Shown: positions 12,601-21,625, counted from the first letter of the stretch. The stretch: DNA of 64,000 nucleotides from Blasia pusilla (GCA_050084515.1 CM114271.1:60326001-60390000); one strand, 5' to 3'. A program made the numbers and translations. Notes: a model not told the origin generated them from the letters alone.

Positions 12601-15600
12601 TCTCGCTTTGTGAGTTGCATATCACCAGTCAACTCTTTCACAGTCACACCCAGTGGCGCAAGCCTTCTACTAAACGCAGATGTCATTTCTGCCGCAAGGG
12701 CCTGGGGTCAAAAGAAATACTTTCATATAGTAAGTAAGCCAGTGTCAAATGAAAGTTCTACAACCGTCTAAAAACAAAAACGGATACAAATTTCTTGTTT
12801 GAAGCATACCAGCCCTGACAACGCCTATATTGCACTGTCAAGAAGAAGTACAGAGCAGAAAGGAACTTCTAAGATGGAAAAGAGTAGCAGCAACCAATAG
12901 CAACCTTCATAGGAGCCACATACACAACTTTGAATTCACTTTTCTGCAATACTCCATATCTTAAATGTTTGCCGATCTGCATCAAAATTTGGAACAGCCC
13001 GTCATTGAGGAAACTTTCTACACACCCTCATTTGACACAGTGACATGATTTCTTGAGAGAGACAATCATTGGGATAGTAATACTAGTGCAATTCAGATTA
13101 GATGAATTATCACACTTACCTCATGAAGGACAGCGATCATAGCAATGTTTGTTTTACCAGCACCTGTTGGTGCACAGACCTATATCACCAAGATCTCGCA
13201 TTAATGGTACTAACGGAAACTGCTGCTTCTTTTTGTCAAAAGATTCCATGATGCATTAGAAGTCTTCTATGAAGGTTCACAAGATAGAAACTACTTACTA
13301 TAGTACAGAGGACCTTTCTTAACAGAAGACTGCAAGGTCAAAGAGAAACTAATGCAGCTGCTAATAAGACTCGACAATCCAGGAGGAGCAAAACACATGG
13401 AGTTTTCAGACCAACGACTGCAAGAGGCAACTGAACAATGTGGTGTAAGAATATTCCAAGTTGGAAGCCAGGTTCACACTCAAACAAGGACCAAATGAAA
13501 AGTACAAAGGTATCTTACAAGTAAATTTTCGTTGCTGCCATAAGCTGTAGGGAAAATACGACTCTGGATAAGATTCAGAGTTTTTACACCTTCGAAAGCA
13601 AGTTGTGCAAAGTCGTCAAGCTCTGATATAGCAACCTGAATAACAGGTGACATGTCATCTGAGAAAAAATAGTTGATGACCACTCAGCCATTGAGACATG
13701 TGAACTTCCTGAAAATTTCTGGCTCAAGATTCGTGTGGATCTACATTTGATTAGAGCACTTCAACACCAAGCTCACACAGGCACTAGATAAGGCATAAAA
13801 CTCCCGACATACCAGACGTTCGTCAGACTTCATTGGAGCAACTGGTGTTGCTGGAACCCGAACTTCCTCATAACCTTTGTAAGTTTTCCGAGTGGATCCC
13901 GATGGTAGGGCAGTTCCAGATAACCCATAGGCATTCTCTCCTTTGCCAACCAAACTATCAATGCCCCCACGGCTTCTTTCACCTGAGTCTATAAGTGCAG
14001 AGAAGCCACCAGCCCCTGCCAACCATTCTAAATCCGAATCACCATCACCAGCATTTGCAAACCCACGCCGAGCCTGACGCTTTTCTTCCTTCCTCCGAAG
14101 CTTGTCTATCTGGCGATCTGACCCAGTTTGGACACTCACCTGGAAACATCTCTTCTTTAGAAATTGTCCTCACGTCTTCTCATTGGCTTGCCAAAAAAGA
14201 ATAGACCCAGCTGAATGCTTTAACTCCGAAGGACCAAGACTCTGTACAGAACTGATTGATATTACTGTATGTGAATTTTAAACAGCCGAGCTGAATTATC
14301 TGTTCGGGTTGCAGACATGAATCATGCGCACGCATACTGCAACGATTGCATCTAAAAGTTACCTAGTGGAATACAAGTTAACAATCACAACCCTTGCTCA
14401 ACCTTAACAGACTGAACATGGAGATATTGTAACAGAGGAGATGTTGGAAATATTACAAGAAGACATATCCAATCTAGCTGCAAAGCATTTTTTCAAGAAT
14501 TTGATTCAAGAGTCGAAGTAAGAATGCGCTCTCTTAGAAAGGAAGAAATGAATAGGAAACTCTCCACTTCACTAAACCATCACACCTGTGTTCCATAGCT
14601 GGGCATTCGAATTTGAGCTGGTGGAACCTTTTCAGATTTCAATGCCGCCAAACCTTTATGGATTAGGTCAACCAACTCTCTTCGATGCTGCAACAAAAAC
14701 CAACAGATTCAATTCGTGACAAATTTAAAGGAGGCTAAGTGCTTCACACAGCATTGGACAGCCAGCTTTACACTTGAGACTACACAAAGTATGTTGTTTG
14801 ATTGATGGCTGCCTAGCTACAAGAGGAAAGAAATTATCAATCAATGACAATGGCTGGCAATTTTTAGGAATAAATGCTCAGCACATAGACATTCCAATTC
14901 ATTCTGCTTCAACACCAGAATGGTGCCACAGCCACTGAGTAGGAAAATGACTGCAACTGTACCCGCAGGAGCTCCTGGATAAAATCAAACCAAGCATCTC
15001 CAACAAGATCGAACAAGTCCCCTGCAATCTTTTATCACACAACATTTGGATCACCCACAGCTGCACAGAATCAATGAAGCAGGGCCAAAAGAACAGAACT
15101 TGACTAAACTAACAATGTAAAGCTACACAACCCTTCTGAGAGATTCTATCCTACAGTTACAAGGACTTGTACAGATACCAATTAAAGATTCTGCAGTTTG
15201 GTACCAACATGAGATAAGTAATAACGAACATGATAAACTATCCAAAAGAGCAATACCTTTTAGGGGATTTGACAGTCACTAAAATCGTTTCTATCATCTC
15301 TATGGTGATCATTTCTACTAGAGAAAAGCAAACTACATGCAAGAAAACTACCTTTTATCAAAGCACATTTCATCATAGTAGACACCTTCTAACATACAAT
15401 CTTCCAAAACGGATGTTAAAATACCTCATCTCCTGAACGTTCAGATTCTAAGACACGAGCCACAGCTAGAGCTAGCTCATCTCCTGAAAATTGGGTTCCA
15501 GCCCCAGACTGTGCAGCTTTATCACACATGCGCTTGTACCATCTTAGATCTGCACCTCCAACTTCTGGTGCACTGTGCATTTCTTCAGAAGGACTGAATC

Positions 15601-17684
15601 CCTGTGGTGCCAGTTCATAACCCTTATTGTCTCCTCCCCTGGTAAGTGAAACCTCAGAAAACTGCTGCCAATCATCACCTCGGGGTTTTGGTTGCTCTCC
15701 ATCTTGGATGTTAACAACCTCCCATCCATGGTCATCAGAATCATCCTCGGGAAATCCTACAACTATACAGGGAACCTGGAAGACCAAGTCTGACCCAAAC
15801 TCAACAGTCGCACACTTTCCTAAGAGATCCAAACTTTCTGACTCATCCGATGAAGTCCTGCATTGCCAAACATACAGCTTGTGTGCAAGCTCTCCTGCCT
15901 TCACAAGTGTTGAATCTGAAAAGACCGGTCCAAACACTGCTACAAGCTGTGTTCTGTGAATCAACCATGCCCACGCAGATCACTTCTTACATGTGATAAA
16001 AAAGGATATACATACATACTACTGGCTTTTGGAATGTACTTAAGAGAGGCTCGTGATTTACACAAGAGGCTTGTAACCAGAGAAGAAAAATCAGGAAGTG
16101 GAAGAGAACTTAAAGAGCAACAAAGGACCAGTAGGGCTTTGAAAGGACTACAGAATGGCCACCATCCGCACAAGTAGCCCCATCTATGCCCTAAATGGGA
16201 AGACAGACAGAATTCAGAAAATGCAAATTTTACATCCAACAAACTAGCTTCTGCATGGGTCTTCAATCTCAACACAGCACATCCGAGAATTCACAGTGAT
16301 AGACATCACTGGAACTCTCCCAAAAGGTGAATGATACCTTTTCTTACTAATTACTGACACAGTCTGATGTTGTGTGTCATGGACATCCAAATCAAACACA
16401 GTGTCGTACACAATGCTAGCTGATTGTTGCAACTCTTCCGTTGATACTTCTCCATCTACTAGCTCTGCAACTGCTTTCAAAAAGTCCTCATAGGTGTGCC
16501 GAATTTCAGAAGGTGCTGTCAAAAGGTACAGATAAACAACCCAACAATCCATATTTCAGCAAAGAACCAGCACTCCAACAAACCGGATCATCATATATAT
16601 AATTTCCACTAATTTCATAGATCACTATTTTCTAAAACCTCACCGAAAGATGACATACCTGAGTCCCATGATGGCACCAGTTTTCGAGCTAATTCAGATT
16701 CACCAACAGAAGACTCTGACAAAGCAGAATTCCTGACCATGTCACACCAGAAGAAACCATCAAATTTTACTACTGTTGAACTTTTTTTATTTCCAATTTT
16801 CTGATAACTCAGAACCCCTGGATCCACTGACAGCTTTCTAGACCCATCTGGTTCCACATTTGGTATACATCACCTAAATCAACACTGAATCAACCAACTC
16901 CCAGCTACTAAACCAGCTTTGACACAAAGAGATTGCTTGATGAAGCCAGCAACCAGTTGATTTCTAAAGTCTTTACAAAATGGCAGCCCCAGAATCAGAC
17001 CCATGGCTCTTGCCTACAACCACCACGTGTGTCAGCAGCTATAATCTCTATTAACACCATTTTAAGAAATACAGTTTTGAAGCATATATTACTCAAAGAA
17101 ATACCACTTCTTGGAGAACAGGTAACTCCTGCCGCAAGGATATACTCTTACACAATCTACTTATCTCAATTGCAACCACCTGAAGGAAGGAAGGACTAAA
17201 TCAGCCCTCAGAACTACCAGAAACTTCCTTTTTTCAACGAAAGTGGTCACTTGAATCAACTGAAAAACCTTTTTGCTCTCTTGTTGTCAAGAAGAAGCTT
17301 GCGGCGAACGTATTCATGATCAACGTCAAAGTATCTGTCACTGTTATTTTTCAATGCTCTCAAAGTAGTTGTTAATCTGGGGATCTGCAATACATATCCA
17401 CGCGTACATCATGAGTTAAATAAAATTTCCCATTTGCACAGATCCTGTCATCTTTTCCAGAAAGGTGGCATGGTTCATTGCGTAATGAACAACCAGTGGG
17501 AACTGCACATTCAATGGGCGTGAAAGTATCCAAGCACATAGTCAAGGCACAGCTAATTCCATCCCAATCGAAACCCACCAGACGATAACAGGACCCAGCT
17601 CCCACACTACGTAAGTTGCCTTTAAATCTTGATCTTAAACCAAAGCAATTAGAGGCTAGGACTTACGACCTGATGGACAGGCAT
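535..17684 (-). CDS. ASCC3: ASCC3/DExH14-type Ski2-like RNA/DNA helicase, 5' 18 exons (gene continues past left edge)
   Basis: This gene encodes the large helicase subunit of the activating signal cointegrator complex (ASC-1), a family acting in ribosome-collision rescue and alkylation-damage response; the plant member is the DExH14 class. Eighteen exons join into 816 codons with no frame break and GT-AG at every intron by my reading. The N-terminus (residues 1-470) follows plant ASCC3. Cassette 1 follows: motif [10 protein letters not shown] (about 512-520), Ia APMKALAAE across exons 11/12, DEVH (623-626), SAT (660-662), FVHSRKDT in exon 16 and [12 protein letters not shown] in exon 18. Family members are about 2,000-2,200 residues, so roughly 60% lies beyond base 1. 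Brr2 is a relative, but the N-terminus matches ASCC3. Two introns are swollen by transposons. The start was chosen because the six-codon exon 1 splices in phase to the conserved PRLT segment. Confidence 0.93.
967..1041 (-). CDS. ASCC3: ASCC3 exon 17
   Basis: This 25-codon exon encodes [13 protein letters not shown] and HPQYGLMK, equivalent to the LARQYETLDLF...HPQF segment of the Arabidopsis protein. Donor GTTTGT. Confidence 0.9.
1273..1356 (-). CDS. ASCC3: ASCC3 exon 16 (motif IV region)
   Basis: This 28-codon exon encodes [19 protein letters not shown], the start of RecA2. It is separated from exon 15 by a 7.2-kb intron that is mostly the Helitron-like insertion, but still joins in phase 0. 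Confidence 0.93.
1553..3682 (-). mobile_element. LINE copy A, 5'-truncated, RT core deleted
   Basis: This is a non-LTR retrotransposon remnant. Reading the minus strand: the pre-RT segment ([22 protein letters not shown]) at 3,676-3,200; the RT fingers ([18 protein letters not shown], then FCCFIDFK) at about 3,066-2,860; the thumb ([22 protein letters not shown]) at 2,822-2,496; and a C-terminal CCHC-like knuckle (CRFCN...HHYLLDC) near 1,880-1,820. The catalytic palm is missing: FIDFK is followed directly by sequence that belongs after the YADD box. Several stops and frameshifts. The 3' end is a short ATTC-type repeat at about 1,553-1,568. Confidence 0.85.
3683..5310 (-). mobile_element. LINE copy B, 3' half, RT palm deleted
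   Basis: This is the same family as copy A and lies head-to-tail with it; its ATTC-type tail abuts A's 5' end at 3,683. On the minus strand: [12 protein letters not shown] and [12 protein letters not shown] (about 5,300-5,190), then [19 protein letters not shown] (near 5,020-4,965), then the post-palm [16 protein letters not shown], the thumb (4,738-4,560), and the C-terminal [15 protein letters not shown] segment (4,393-3,974). The palm with YADD is missing here too, but the break point differs from copy A. Frameshifts throughout. Confidence 0.82.
5311..6029. mobile_element. LTR-like or leader segment splitting LINE B
   Basis: This non-coding block lies between the RT half of LINE B and the inverted block. 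It has a TATATAA box at 5,588-5,594, then a pyrimidine-rich stretch and GAG/TG-rich repeats, resembling the promoter end of an LTR or retroelement leader. No partner LTR is seen, so its class is uncertain. Left part (5,390-5,530) is built of ACTATAGTAA-like AT repeats. Confidence 0.4.
5829..5990 (+). repeat. Interspersed minisatellite, three copies of TAACCTGAGTGGTTGCTATTG
   Basis: Copies start at 5,829, 5,866 and 5,955; the last two extend into CACTAAGTGTGCTTG. Shorter relatives occur from about 5,690. No coding role is seen. Confidence 0.75.
6030..6925 (+). pseudogene. LINE B middle segment, inverted (EN-RT linker and pre-RT)
   Basis: Plus-strand sequence encodes [17 protein letters not shown], then [17 protein letters not shown], then [16 protein letters not shown] and [16 protein letters not shown], ending [15 protein letters not shown]. 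The second part is the same pre-RT region seen on the minus strand in copy A. It is flanked on both sides by LINE pieces in minus orientation, so this block is inverted relative to them. It carries stops and at least one frameshift (near 6,267 and 6,560). Confidence 0.75.
6926..7518 (-). pseudogene. LINE B apurinic endonuclease domain
   Basis: This open stretch of about 200 codons has the endonuclease/exonuclease/phosphatase fold signature of LINE ORF2: [11 protein letters not shown] (the E of the metal site), GHCGLGCLV, and [10 protein letters not shown] (the GDFN box). It begins without a recognisable upstream start and is cut at its C-terminal end by the inverted block. In the intact family the domain nicks target DNA for primed reverse transcription. 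Confidence 0.8.
7617..7982 (-). pseudogene. LINE B ORF1 C-terminal-like segment
   Basis: This 121-codon frame lies upstream of the endonuclease, as ORF1 should. It contains [20 protein letters not shown] and [13 protein letters not shown], which resemble the C-terminal nucleic-acid-binding domain of L1-type ORF1 (basic, helical, then short strands). The N-terminal Ser/Pro-rich part looks like non-coding DNA. Assigned on position and pattern only. Confidence 0.5.
8278..8627 (-). repeat. 175-bp tandem duplication including the 3' half of ASCC3 exon 15
   Basis: Unit 1 is 8,278-8,452 and unit 2 is 8,453-8,627, nearly identical. Unit 2 holds the working exon end and its donor. Unit 1 holds a second copy of the last 20 codons ([19 protein letters not shown], with Cys changed to Ser) and an intact GTATGT donor, but no acceptor of its own. 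Confidence 0.9.
8565..8717 (-). CDS. ASCC3: ASCC3 exon 15
   Basis: This 51-codon exon encodes [20 protein letters not shown] and then [13 protein letters not shown]. Its 3' part and donor (GTATGT) lie inside a tandem duplication, so a second, partial copy is present downstream in the intron (about 8,390-8,447). Confidence 0.95.
9056..9121 (-). CDS. ASCC3: ASCC3 exon 14 (motif III SAT)
   Basis: This 22-codon exon encodes [18 protein letters not shown], the motif III segment that couples ATP hydrolysis to unwinding. Acceptor ttacag, donor GTACAA. Confidence 0.95.
9440..11732 (+). mobile_element. LINE copy C in ASCC3 intron 13, opposite orientation to the gene
   Basis: This copy keeps the RT palm that A and B lack: [20 protein letters not shown] (about 9,590-9,650), [15 protein letters not shown] (about 9,780-9,825), then WYADKVILI at 9,884-9,910, where YADD has become YADK. 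It continues with thumb motifs, [18 protein letters not shown] (11,218-11,275) and a 3' end (about 11,660-11,732) matching copies A and B, ending in ATTCATTCCC. Stops and frameshifts throughout. Confidence 0.8.
10137..10187. repeat. Perfect 21-bp inverted repeat, 9-nt loop
   Basis: The left arm is 10,137-10,157 and the right arm 10,167-10,187. All 21 pairs match. It lies inside the thumb region of LINE C and interrupts its homology to copies A and B. Confidence 0.9.
11765..11926 (-). CDS. ASCC3: ASCC3 exon 13 (TPEKWD and DEVH)
   Basis: This 54-codon exon encodes [12 protein letters not shown] and the Walker B box [13 protein letters not shown], intact and nearly identical to the plant consensus. 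It is followed on the minus strand by an intron of about 2.6 kb that holds LINE copy C. Confidence 0.96.
11927..12584 (-). other. ASCC3 intron 12, no other feature
   Basis: This is intronic DNA between exons 12 and 13. A short echo near 12,180-12,205 (TTTTATGTCTTTCAATGTTG) resembles 11,738-11,760 on the other strand. Nothing else is recognised. Confidence 0.6.
12585..12701 (-). CDS. ASCC3: ASCC3 exon 12 (motif Ia/Ib)
   Basis: It encodes [18 protein letters not shown] and [18 protein letters not shown], conserved helicase segments of RecA1. It is 39 codons, phase 0-0. Confidence 0.95.
12905..12976 (-). CDS. ASCC3: ASCC3 exon 11
   Basis: This 24-codon exon ends [10 protein letters not shown], the first half of motif Ia, which is completed by exon 12. 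The donor AAG|GTTGCT is weak but in phase. Confidence 0.93.
13120..13179 (-). CDS. ASCC3: ASCC3 exon 10 (Walker A / motif I)
   Basis: This 20-codon exon encodes [20 protein letters not shown], the ATP-binding motif I of cassette 1, intact including the GKT lysine. Donor GTAAGT. Confidence 0.96.
13519..13635 (-). CDS. ASCC3: ASCC3 exon 9
   Basis: It encodes [10 protein letters not shown] and [13 protein letters not shown], then ENLL: the Q-motif-like lead-in to motif I. It is 39 codons, phase 0-0. Confidence 0.95.
13813..14139 (-). CDS. ASCC3: ASCC3 exon 8
   Basis: This 109-codon exon has a basic [13 protein letters not shown] stretch, a Gly-rich linker, and [12 protein letters not shown] just before the first helicase cassette (KGYEEVFIPPTP in Arabidopsis). 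It starts VSVQTG after ttccag. Confidence 0.93.
14586..14687 (-). CDS. ASCC3: ASCC3 exon 7
   Basis: This 34-codon, phase 0-0 exon encodes [13 protein letters not shown] and ends RMPSYGTQ, the equivalent of HRKEIVDAIHHG...RMPTYGTQ in Arabidopsis. Confidence 0.92.
14963..15028 (-). CDS. ASCC3: ASCC3 exon 6
   Basis: It encodes [20 protein letters not shown], a highly conserved segment (IAGDLLDLVGD in Arabidopsis). The acceptor is the aaaag before ATT. A nearer gcag was rejected because it would break phase. The donor is GTACAG. Confidence 0.9.
15425..15953 (-). CDS. ASCC3: ASCC3 exon 5 (largest in window)
   Basis: This 529-nt exon covers residues about 129-305. It includes [10 protein letters not shown], which matches FGADLVFNLP of Arabidopsis, and ends ERSGDE. 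It is rich in acidic and polar residues, as expected for the poorly conserved linker upstream of the helicase core. Confidence 0.92.
16338..16515 (-). CDS. ASCC3: ASCC3 exon 4
   Basis: It encodes [20 protein letters not shown] and following residues, matching the conserved helical N-terminal segment of plant ASCC3. The acceptor is gacag. It ends in phase 2 at AAAAG|GTATCA. Confidence 0.9.
16659..16732 (-). CDS. ASCC3: ASCC3 exon 3
   Basis: This 74-nt exon encodes the [14 protein letters not shown] segment, equivalent to the plant ESDLAKRIVHQWEG segment. The acceptor is gtcag and the donor GTATGT; it ends with one base of a split codon. Confidence 0.88.
17269..17384 (-). CDS. ASCC3: ASCC3 exon 2
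   Basis: The acceptor is tgcag. The exon encodes [11 protein letters not shown] and then the [14 protein letters not shown] segment, which aligns with the N-terminal FDIDQAYLRRK region of the Arabidopsis protein. It ends in phase 2 at an AG|GTTTTT donor. Confidence 0.88.
17667..17684 (-). CDS. ASCC3: ASCC3 exon 1 (start codon, 6 codons)
   Basis: This encodes MPVHQV, followed by the donor GTAAGT. It joins in phase 0 to exon 2 and matches the very short first exon expected before the conserved PRLT segment of plant ASCC3. It is short, so it rests on the phase match and the strong donor; RNA data would settle it. Confidence 0.75.
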
Positions 17685-18471
17685 GGTACGAGGAGACAAA
17701 TTTTCCTTCAAATTTTGCAGTCGTCGCAGTTTCCTTAAAAATCTGAGATCAAAGTCTCAGACCTTCGTTCCAATTTCTCACACCCTGCTACATATTACTA
17801 CTCTTCTCAACTCTGCTGCAGTTGTTACCTGCCAGAATATCACGCAAGACACAACCTGTGTGAAGTTGGATCCGCTAGGTCAGACTTTCTGTCTTGTTAG
17901 AGCGTATGGAACCTAATTTCACCAAGAACCAAGCTCACACGACGCTTCAGTGAAGAGAAATCTTGAACGCATAGGAACCTAATTGAACGCGTAGGGATCG
18001 CGATTGAAGTGCTTGATCAAACCAAGTTTGATGAATGAAGGGCATTATGGCATGAGACCATATTTTACACTTTCTATGGCTAGTGAGAGCCCGAGAGACA
18101 CCCATAATATTGGATAATCAAGAAACATAATCATCCAAAGAAAAAGCTTCTACGACAATAGGCACAAAAGCATGATTAGTTACACCCTCTAGGTTTTAAG
18201 AGATAAAACAGTGCCACGCACAAAGGAACTAATCATGTACAAACATTTATGTGCTTCTTAGTGGATGGATCACGAGCATGGGAAATTGTGTAGCAAACAT
18301 GTTAGAAGGTAAGTTGATTTGATACAAATTCTTCAAGATATGCTCTTGAAGTATATCAAGCCCTTATTGAATCAATTCTCTAAAAAGGCATAGAATTGTT
18401 TATGTAGTGAAAGGAAGAAAATCATGGGCAGATCTTTGTTATCGTTGGAATAATAGATTGCCCTCTACATC
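17685..18471 (-). promoter_or_regulatory. Region upstream of the ASCC3 start (5' UTR/promoter expected)
   Basis: This is sequence 5' of the ATG on the minus strand. I see no clear TATA box or other diagnostic element, only A/T-rich DNA with an EcoRI-like poor context. Assigned by position alone. Confidence 0.35.
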
Positions 18472-18732
18472 AAGGTTGCACGGAAAGGGACAAGTATGGC
18501 CCACATTTGAGCCCGTCTTGCAGGTCTCGTTACGGGCCTATCGTAGGCTACGCACGGGAAACAAAATGGGTGCGAGCTCGACCAGCCCGAGTCAACACGA
18601 TAGGGTCAGGAGCGAGCTCGAATGCGGACCGAGTATATTTGGGCCCGCACGGACATGTCCGTCCCTAAGACGAACATAAGTCCGTGGACATTGACATGTC
18701 CGCGCACACGGACTTTGGTTGTGTGCAACCTT
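18472..18732. mobile_element. MITE-like element, copy 1
   Basis: It is bounded by inverted termini AAGGTTGCAC (18,472) and GTGCAACCTT (ending 18,732). Internal GTCCGTGGACAT-type motifs are shared with the copy 80 bp away. No coding capacity. No clear target duplication. Confidence 0.55.
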
Positions 18733-18814
18733 GCTCCATATGAGCGATATGTTACATCAAGATAGATGCATCTTCTTGGAGAAACCTTTAAGTCATAATT
18801 GGATCAACTAAAGC

Positions 18815-19141
18815 ATGGTTGCACAAAAACGGAGAATTCCGTCCCTAGAGCGAACATGGACAAACAATCATGGACATGTGAACGGACATGAATTGAAAGT
18901 GGTGGGGCCCACACTCATAACTTGTGGTGGAAGGCAAAGCAAGGATGGTCGAGGCAATAAGGGGGAGCGAGTGGAGGTGGAGGAAGGAAGAATCGAGAAA
19001 CTATGGAATATGGAGGCAAGTAAGAGGGATGAGAAAGAAAGAGAAGGTAGGGCCCATATCGACAAGTCCTTCCATAGGACAGACGCAAGTCCACGGACAT
19101 GGACATGTTTGTAGACAAGGACTGTGTCCACATGCAACCAT
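18815..19141. mobile_element. MITE-like element, copy 2
   Basis: The termini ATGGTTGCAC and TGCAACCAT are inverted, as in copy 1. Its last 75 bp match the last 75 bp of copy 1 (GTCC-CGGACAT-GACATG pattern). The purine-rich middle (18,925-19,060) is unique to this copy. Confidence 0.55.
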
Positions 19142-20409
19142 GAACTAAAGCCAAACTCCAAAAAAAAAATTTGGAATAGATACAATTGTGGAGGGATGTA
19201 TCACATCTCCAAAGGAAATAGTCAAGATAGTTTGTCGCGACCCTCATAACCAAACGAGCACCAAGCAGAACATCCGAACTCTAGCGGGCTCACGCTAGAA
19301 TGGTTTACGCTTTGGAGAGATCTCAAAAAGAGACAAGTTAGGAAACACAAGTGTGAGACGCAAGCAAGGCGAGCGTTTTGAGTCTTTCATGCATTTCTGA
19401 TTGCGACTAAGGAAACCGAAACCAAACGCAGAACCCTGACTTGAGAGAAATCGAGTCTTGGATGAGACGTGGCCAAGGGGTGAGAACCAAACTTGGGACA
19501 TGGCTAGCGTTTAGAGTTTTCAATTGTACTTTCAACCGTAACTTTTATTCCCAATATGCGTTTGGGACAAGTAAGGTAGATTTGGAAAGCTTATGCAGAG
19601 CCACTTCCAACACATCAAAGTTTTTAGGAAACGCATAAGCAAAGGTTGAGATATGGGCCAAAACTAAGTGTATGGGAAGTCGGGTTGAGGGCCAAAAAGA
19701 GGGTTCCGGTGTCCCTTCCAATAAGGTAGGGGGAGACCGGGGATCCCCATAAGAACTAGTCAGGGGGTAGGTCTCCAAGGGTACTTGGGACTCGAACCCC
19801 ACTTTGGGCCTCGCGGGGCGGCTCAAGGGCACAGAATAGATTGGGAGTTTTGTCGTTGGGATCCGAAACCCGAACCAAATCCAATGGAGTGGATTTTCGA
19901 GTTCCCTATTGGACTCCAAACCGTGACTCATTTGGTGAGTCTTGGTTAGGGGGCTCATGCGAGGTCTATTGGACACTTGGAACCACTAGGCACGTAGACG
20001 TCATTTTAGGTATTTGGACTAATCAGAAAGTCTGCCCCAAGTCTCGAAAGACTTGCATGTGTTGGGAACCTAGGAATGAGGGAAGGTTGAACTTTATGAG
20101 GTGCCAAGTCAAGGACTCGACGGGTTGGAAGGTCGCTTGACCCAAACTACACTAACATGAGTGTGTTTGGATGCAGGTCGACGATGAGAGCGTGTCTTAC
20201 TCAACCTATGCTTCCGCAACTCTAATATTGACGTTCGAGGGGAATAGGCACACGACAATCATCTTTCTCAATTTTTTTCAAACCAAGAATTTAATCAAAA
20301 GTTCCCATGATAGAATTGTCAAAGGAGGTTAATTGATGTAGGAACTATGAAGTGGGAGGAGAAGAAATAACAACGTAGAAAATACAAGGAGAGAATCCTA
20401 TAAGCCTCT
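19142..20409. other. No recognised gene
   Basis: Several ORFs of 65-140 codons on both strands overlap here, but none shows a domain, splice pattern or codon bias I recognise. The GGATCC/CCGAACC-rich part (19,700-20,110) may be an old LTR-element interior. Confidence 0.4.
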
Positions 20410-20900
20410 TGAGGATCTCCTAGATGAGGTATCAAATAAATTCATTACACATCTTTTAGATTCTTAATCCTTGTAAAAAAATTGCTCCACGCTTTCTCTT
20501 TTATAAATTTTATCGGAGGTAAGCTAATTCTCCATACTCTGAATCCAAGTCTCATTCTTGGTTTCATACTGATTCTTCAAAATATTCCACGCCTCAACAG
20601 CAATGGTCGTATGTTGAATGAGAGTCATGACATAATCACTCACAATCGTGACAATCGCAAAGAAAGCATCAGCGTTTCTACGTTTCCACGCATACAACAA
20701 GATCGATATCACCCGATGAAGATGAACATGCAGAACTCAAAGTAGCTTGTGGACTCGAATCGACCATTGTGGCCGTCTCCCACATCTCAAATGATTTGAG
20801 GAAAGTTCTAATTTTGAACTTCTACAATGTAAAGTTAGACCCATCTTACTTCCTTTCACCCATCAGAGAAGGACGAGCACGAGCTGACAAAGAAGTAGCC
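20410..20900 (-). pseudogene. Copia-type gag remnant
   Basis: The minus strand begins MATSLSARARPSLMGERK at 20,900, followed after frameshifts by AWKRRNADAFFAIVTIVSDY and AVEAWNILKNQYETKNETW. This is the pattern of the Copia gag (UBN2-like) domain, in which a Trp-Lys-Arg-x-Asn-x-Asp segment precedes EAW-x-L-x-x-x-Y. It lies just downstream of a plant-type primer binding site, as gag should. Nothing of pol is found beyond 20,400. Confidence 0.75.
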
Positions 20901-20960
20901 ATCTCTCCATAATTTGTGCTAACACACTAGATCGCCATATACAAAATATTGGAAAACCTA

Positions 20961-20974
20961 CTACTCTAATACCA
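20961..20974 (-). other. Primer binding site of the Copia element (tRNA-iMet type)
   Basis: The minus strand reads TGGTATTAGAGTAG, a decayed form of the plant Copia TGGTATCAGAGC primer site. It sits 61 bp before the gag ATG, between LTR and gag. Confidence 0.7.
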
Positions 20975-20975
20975 T

Positions 20976-21400
20976 GTGAGAAAAAACAAGATGTGAAGAA
21001 ATCACTGGAATCTATTACAAATCTTAGAGATACAAAGTGGCGTGGTCCATTCGTGCCTTCACAAAAGAGCTTCGATGGAACCTGAACATGGAGATAACTC
21101 GATATATGAGAATGCGCTACTGCTACAGCTCCCGACTATTTGACTTCTCGAGAAACTAGGGTTTTTTTACCCTTTTTTATTTCTACTTATAGACATTTTT
21201 TGCCGATCTAACCCTATGTTGCATCAGGGTGCCCCACACCATGATGCAATATAGGGTTAGATAAACCTAGTAACGCTACTCTATAAACCACCTGCGTCAT
21301 ATTACTATAACTCCTTGGACGTCTAAGTCGGAACCATCAATCTAGGCTTCTTTTCATACAAGGGGGTCGATCAGATTAGTGGTGCTAAGAGAAGTGGATG
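20976..21400 (-). mobile_element. Copia 5' LTR region (approximate end)
   Basis: This is the sequence upstream of the primer site on the minus strand. It contains a 21-bp imperfect inverted repeat (21,206-21,226 with 21,242-21,262; one G-T pair). No second LTR is seen, so the outer boundary is a guess. Confidence 0.5.
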
Positions 21401-21625
21401 CTGAGAATCCAACATATGAAATCCATCTAGGATGCAAATTGTAGGTAATCGGTAGGCCTTGTTATTGGGAATGCTTCTGATGGTGATGCACGAAGGCAAA
21501 GCTTATGCTTGAGGATTATATGGGTAAAGGACCATACAGGGATCATGTTCGTAAGGGTCTAAATTGGGCATGGTGGGGATTCAGTGTACATGAATATCCT
21601 AATGGGGATTATTAAGGGTTTGGTG

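Noticed and set aside
15017-15022. Using the gcag at about 15,022-15,025 as the ASCC3 exon 6 acceptor
   Set aside because: It breaks phase and drops the conserved IAG residues; the aaaag six bases upstream restores both.
17372-17605. 77-codon minus-strand ORF with many Cys
   Set aside because: It lies between ASCC3 exon 1 and exon 2 and overlaps the exon 2 acceptor; the conserved exon 2 frame is different.
18868-19253. Two overlapping minus-strand ORFs over 100 codons
   Set aside because: Composition is driven by the purine-rich middle of a MITE-like element; no domain.
19545-19976. 143-codon minus-strand ORF
   Set aside because: No recognisable domain, Pro/Thr-rich, overlapped by an equally long plus-strand ORF; treated as chance.
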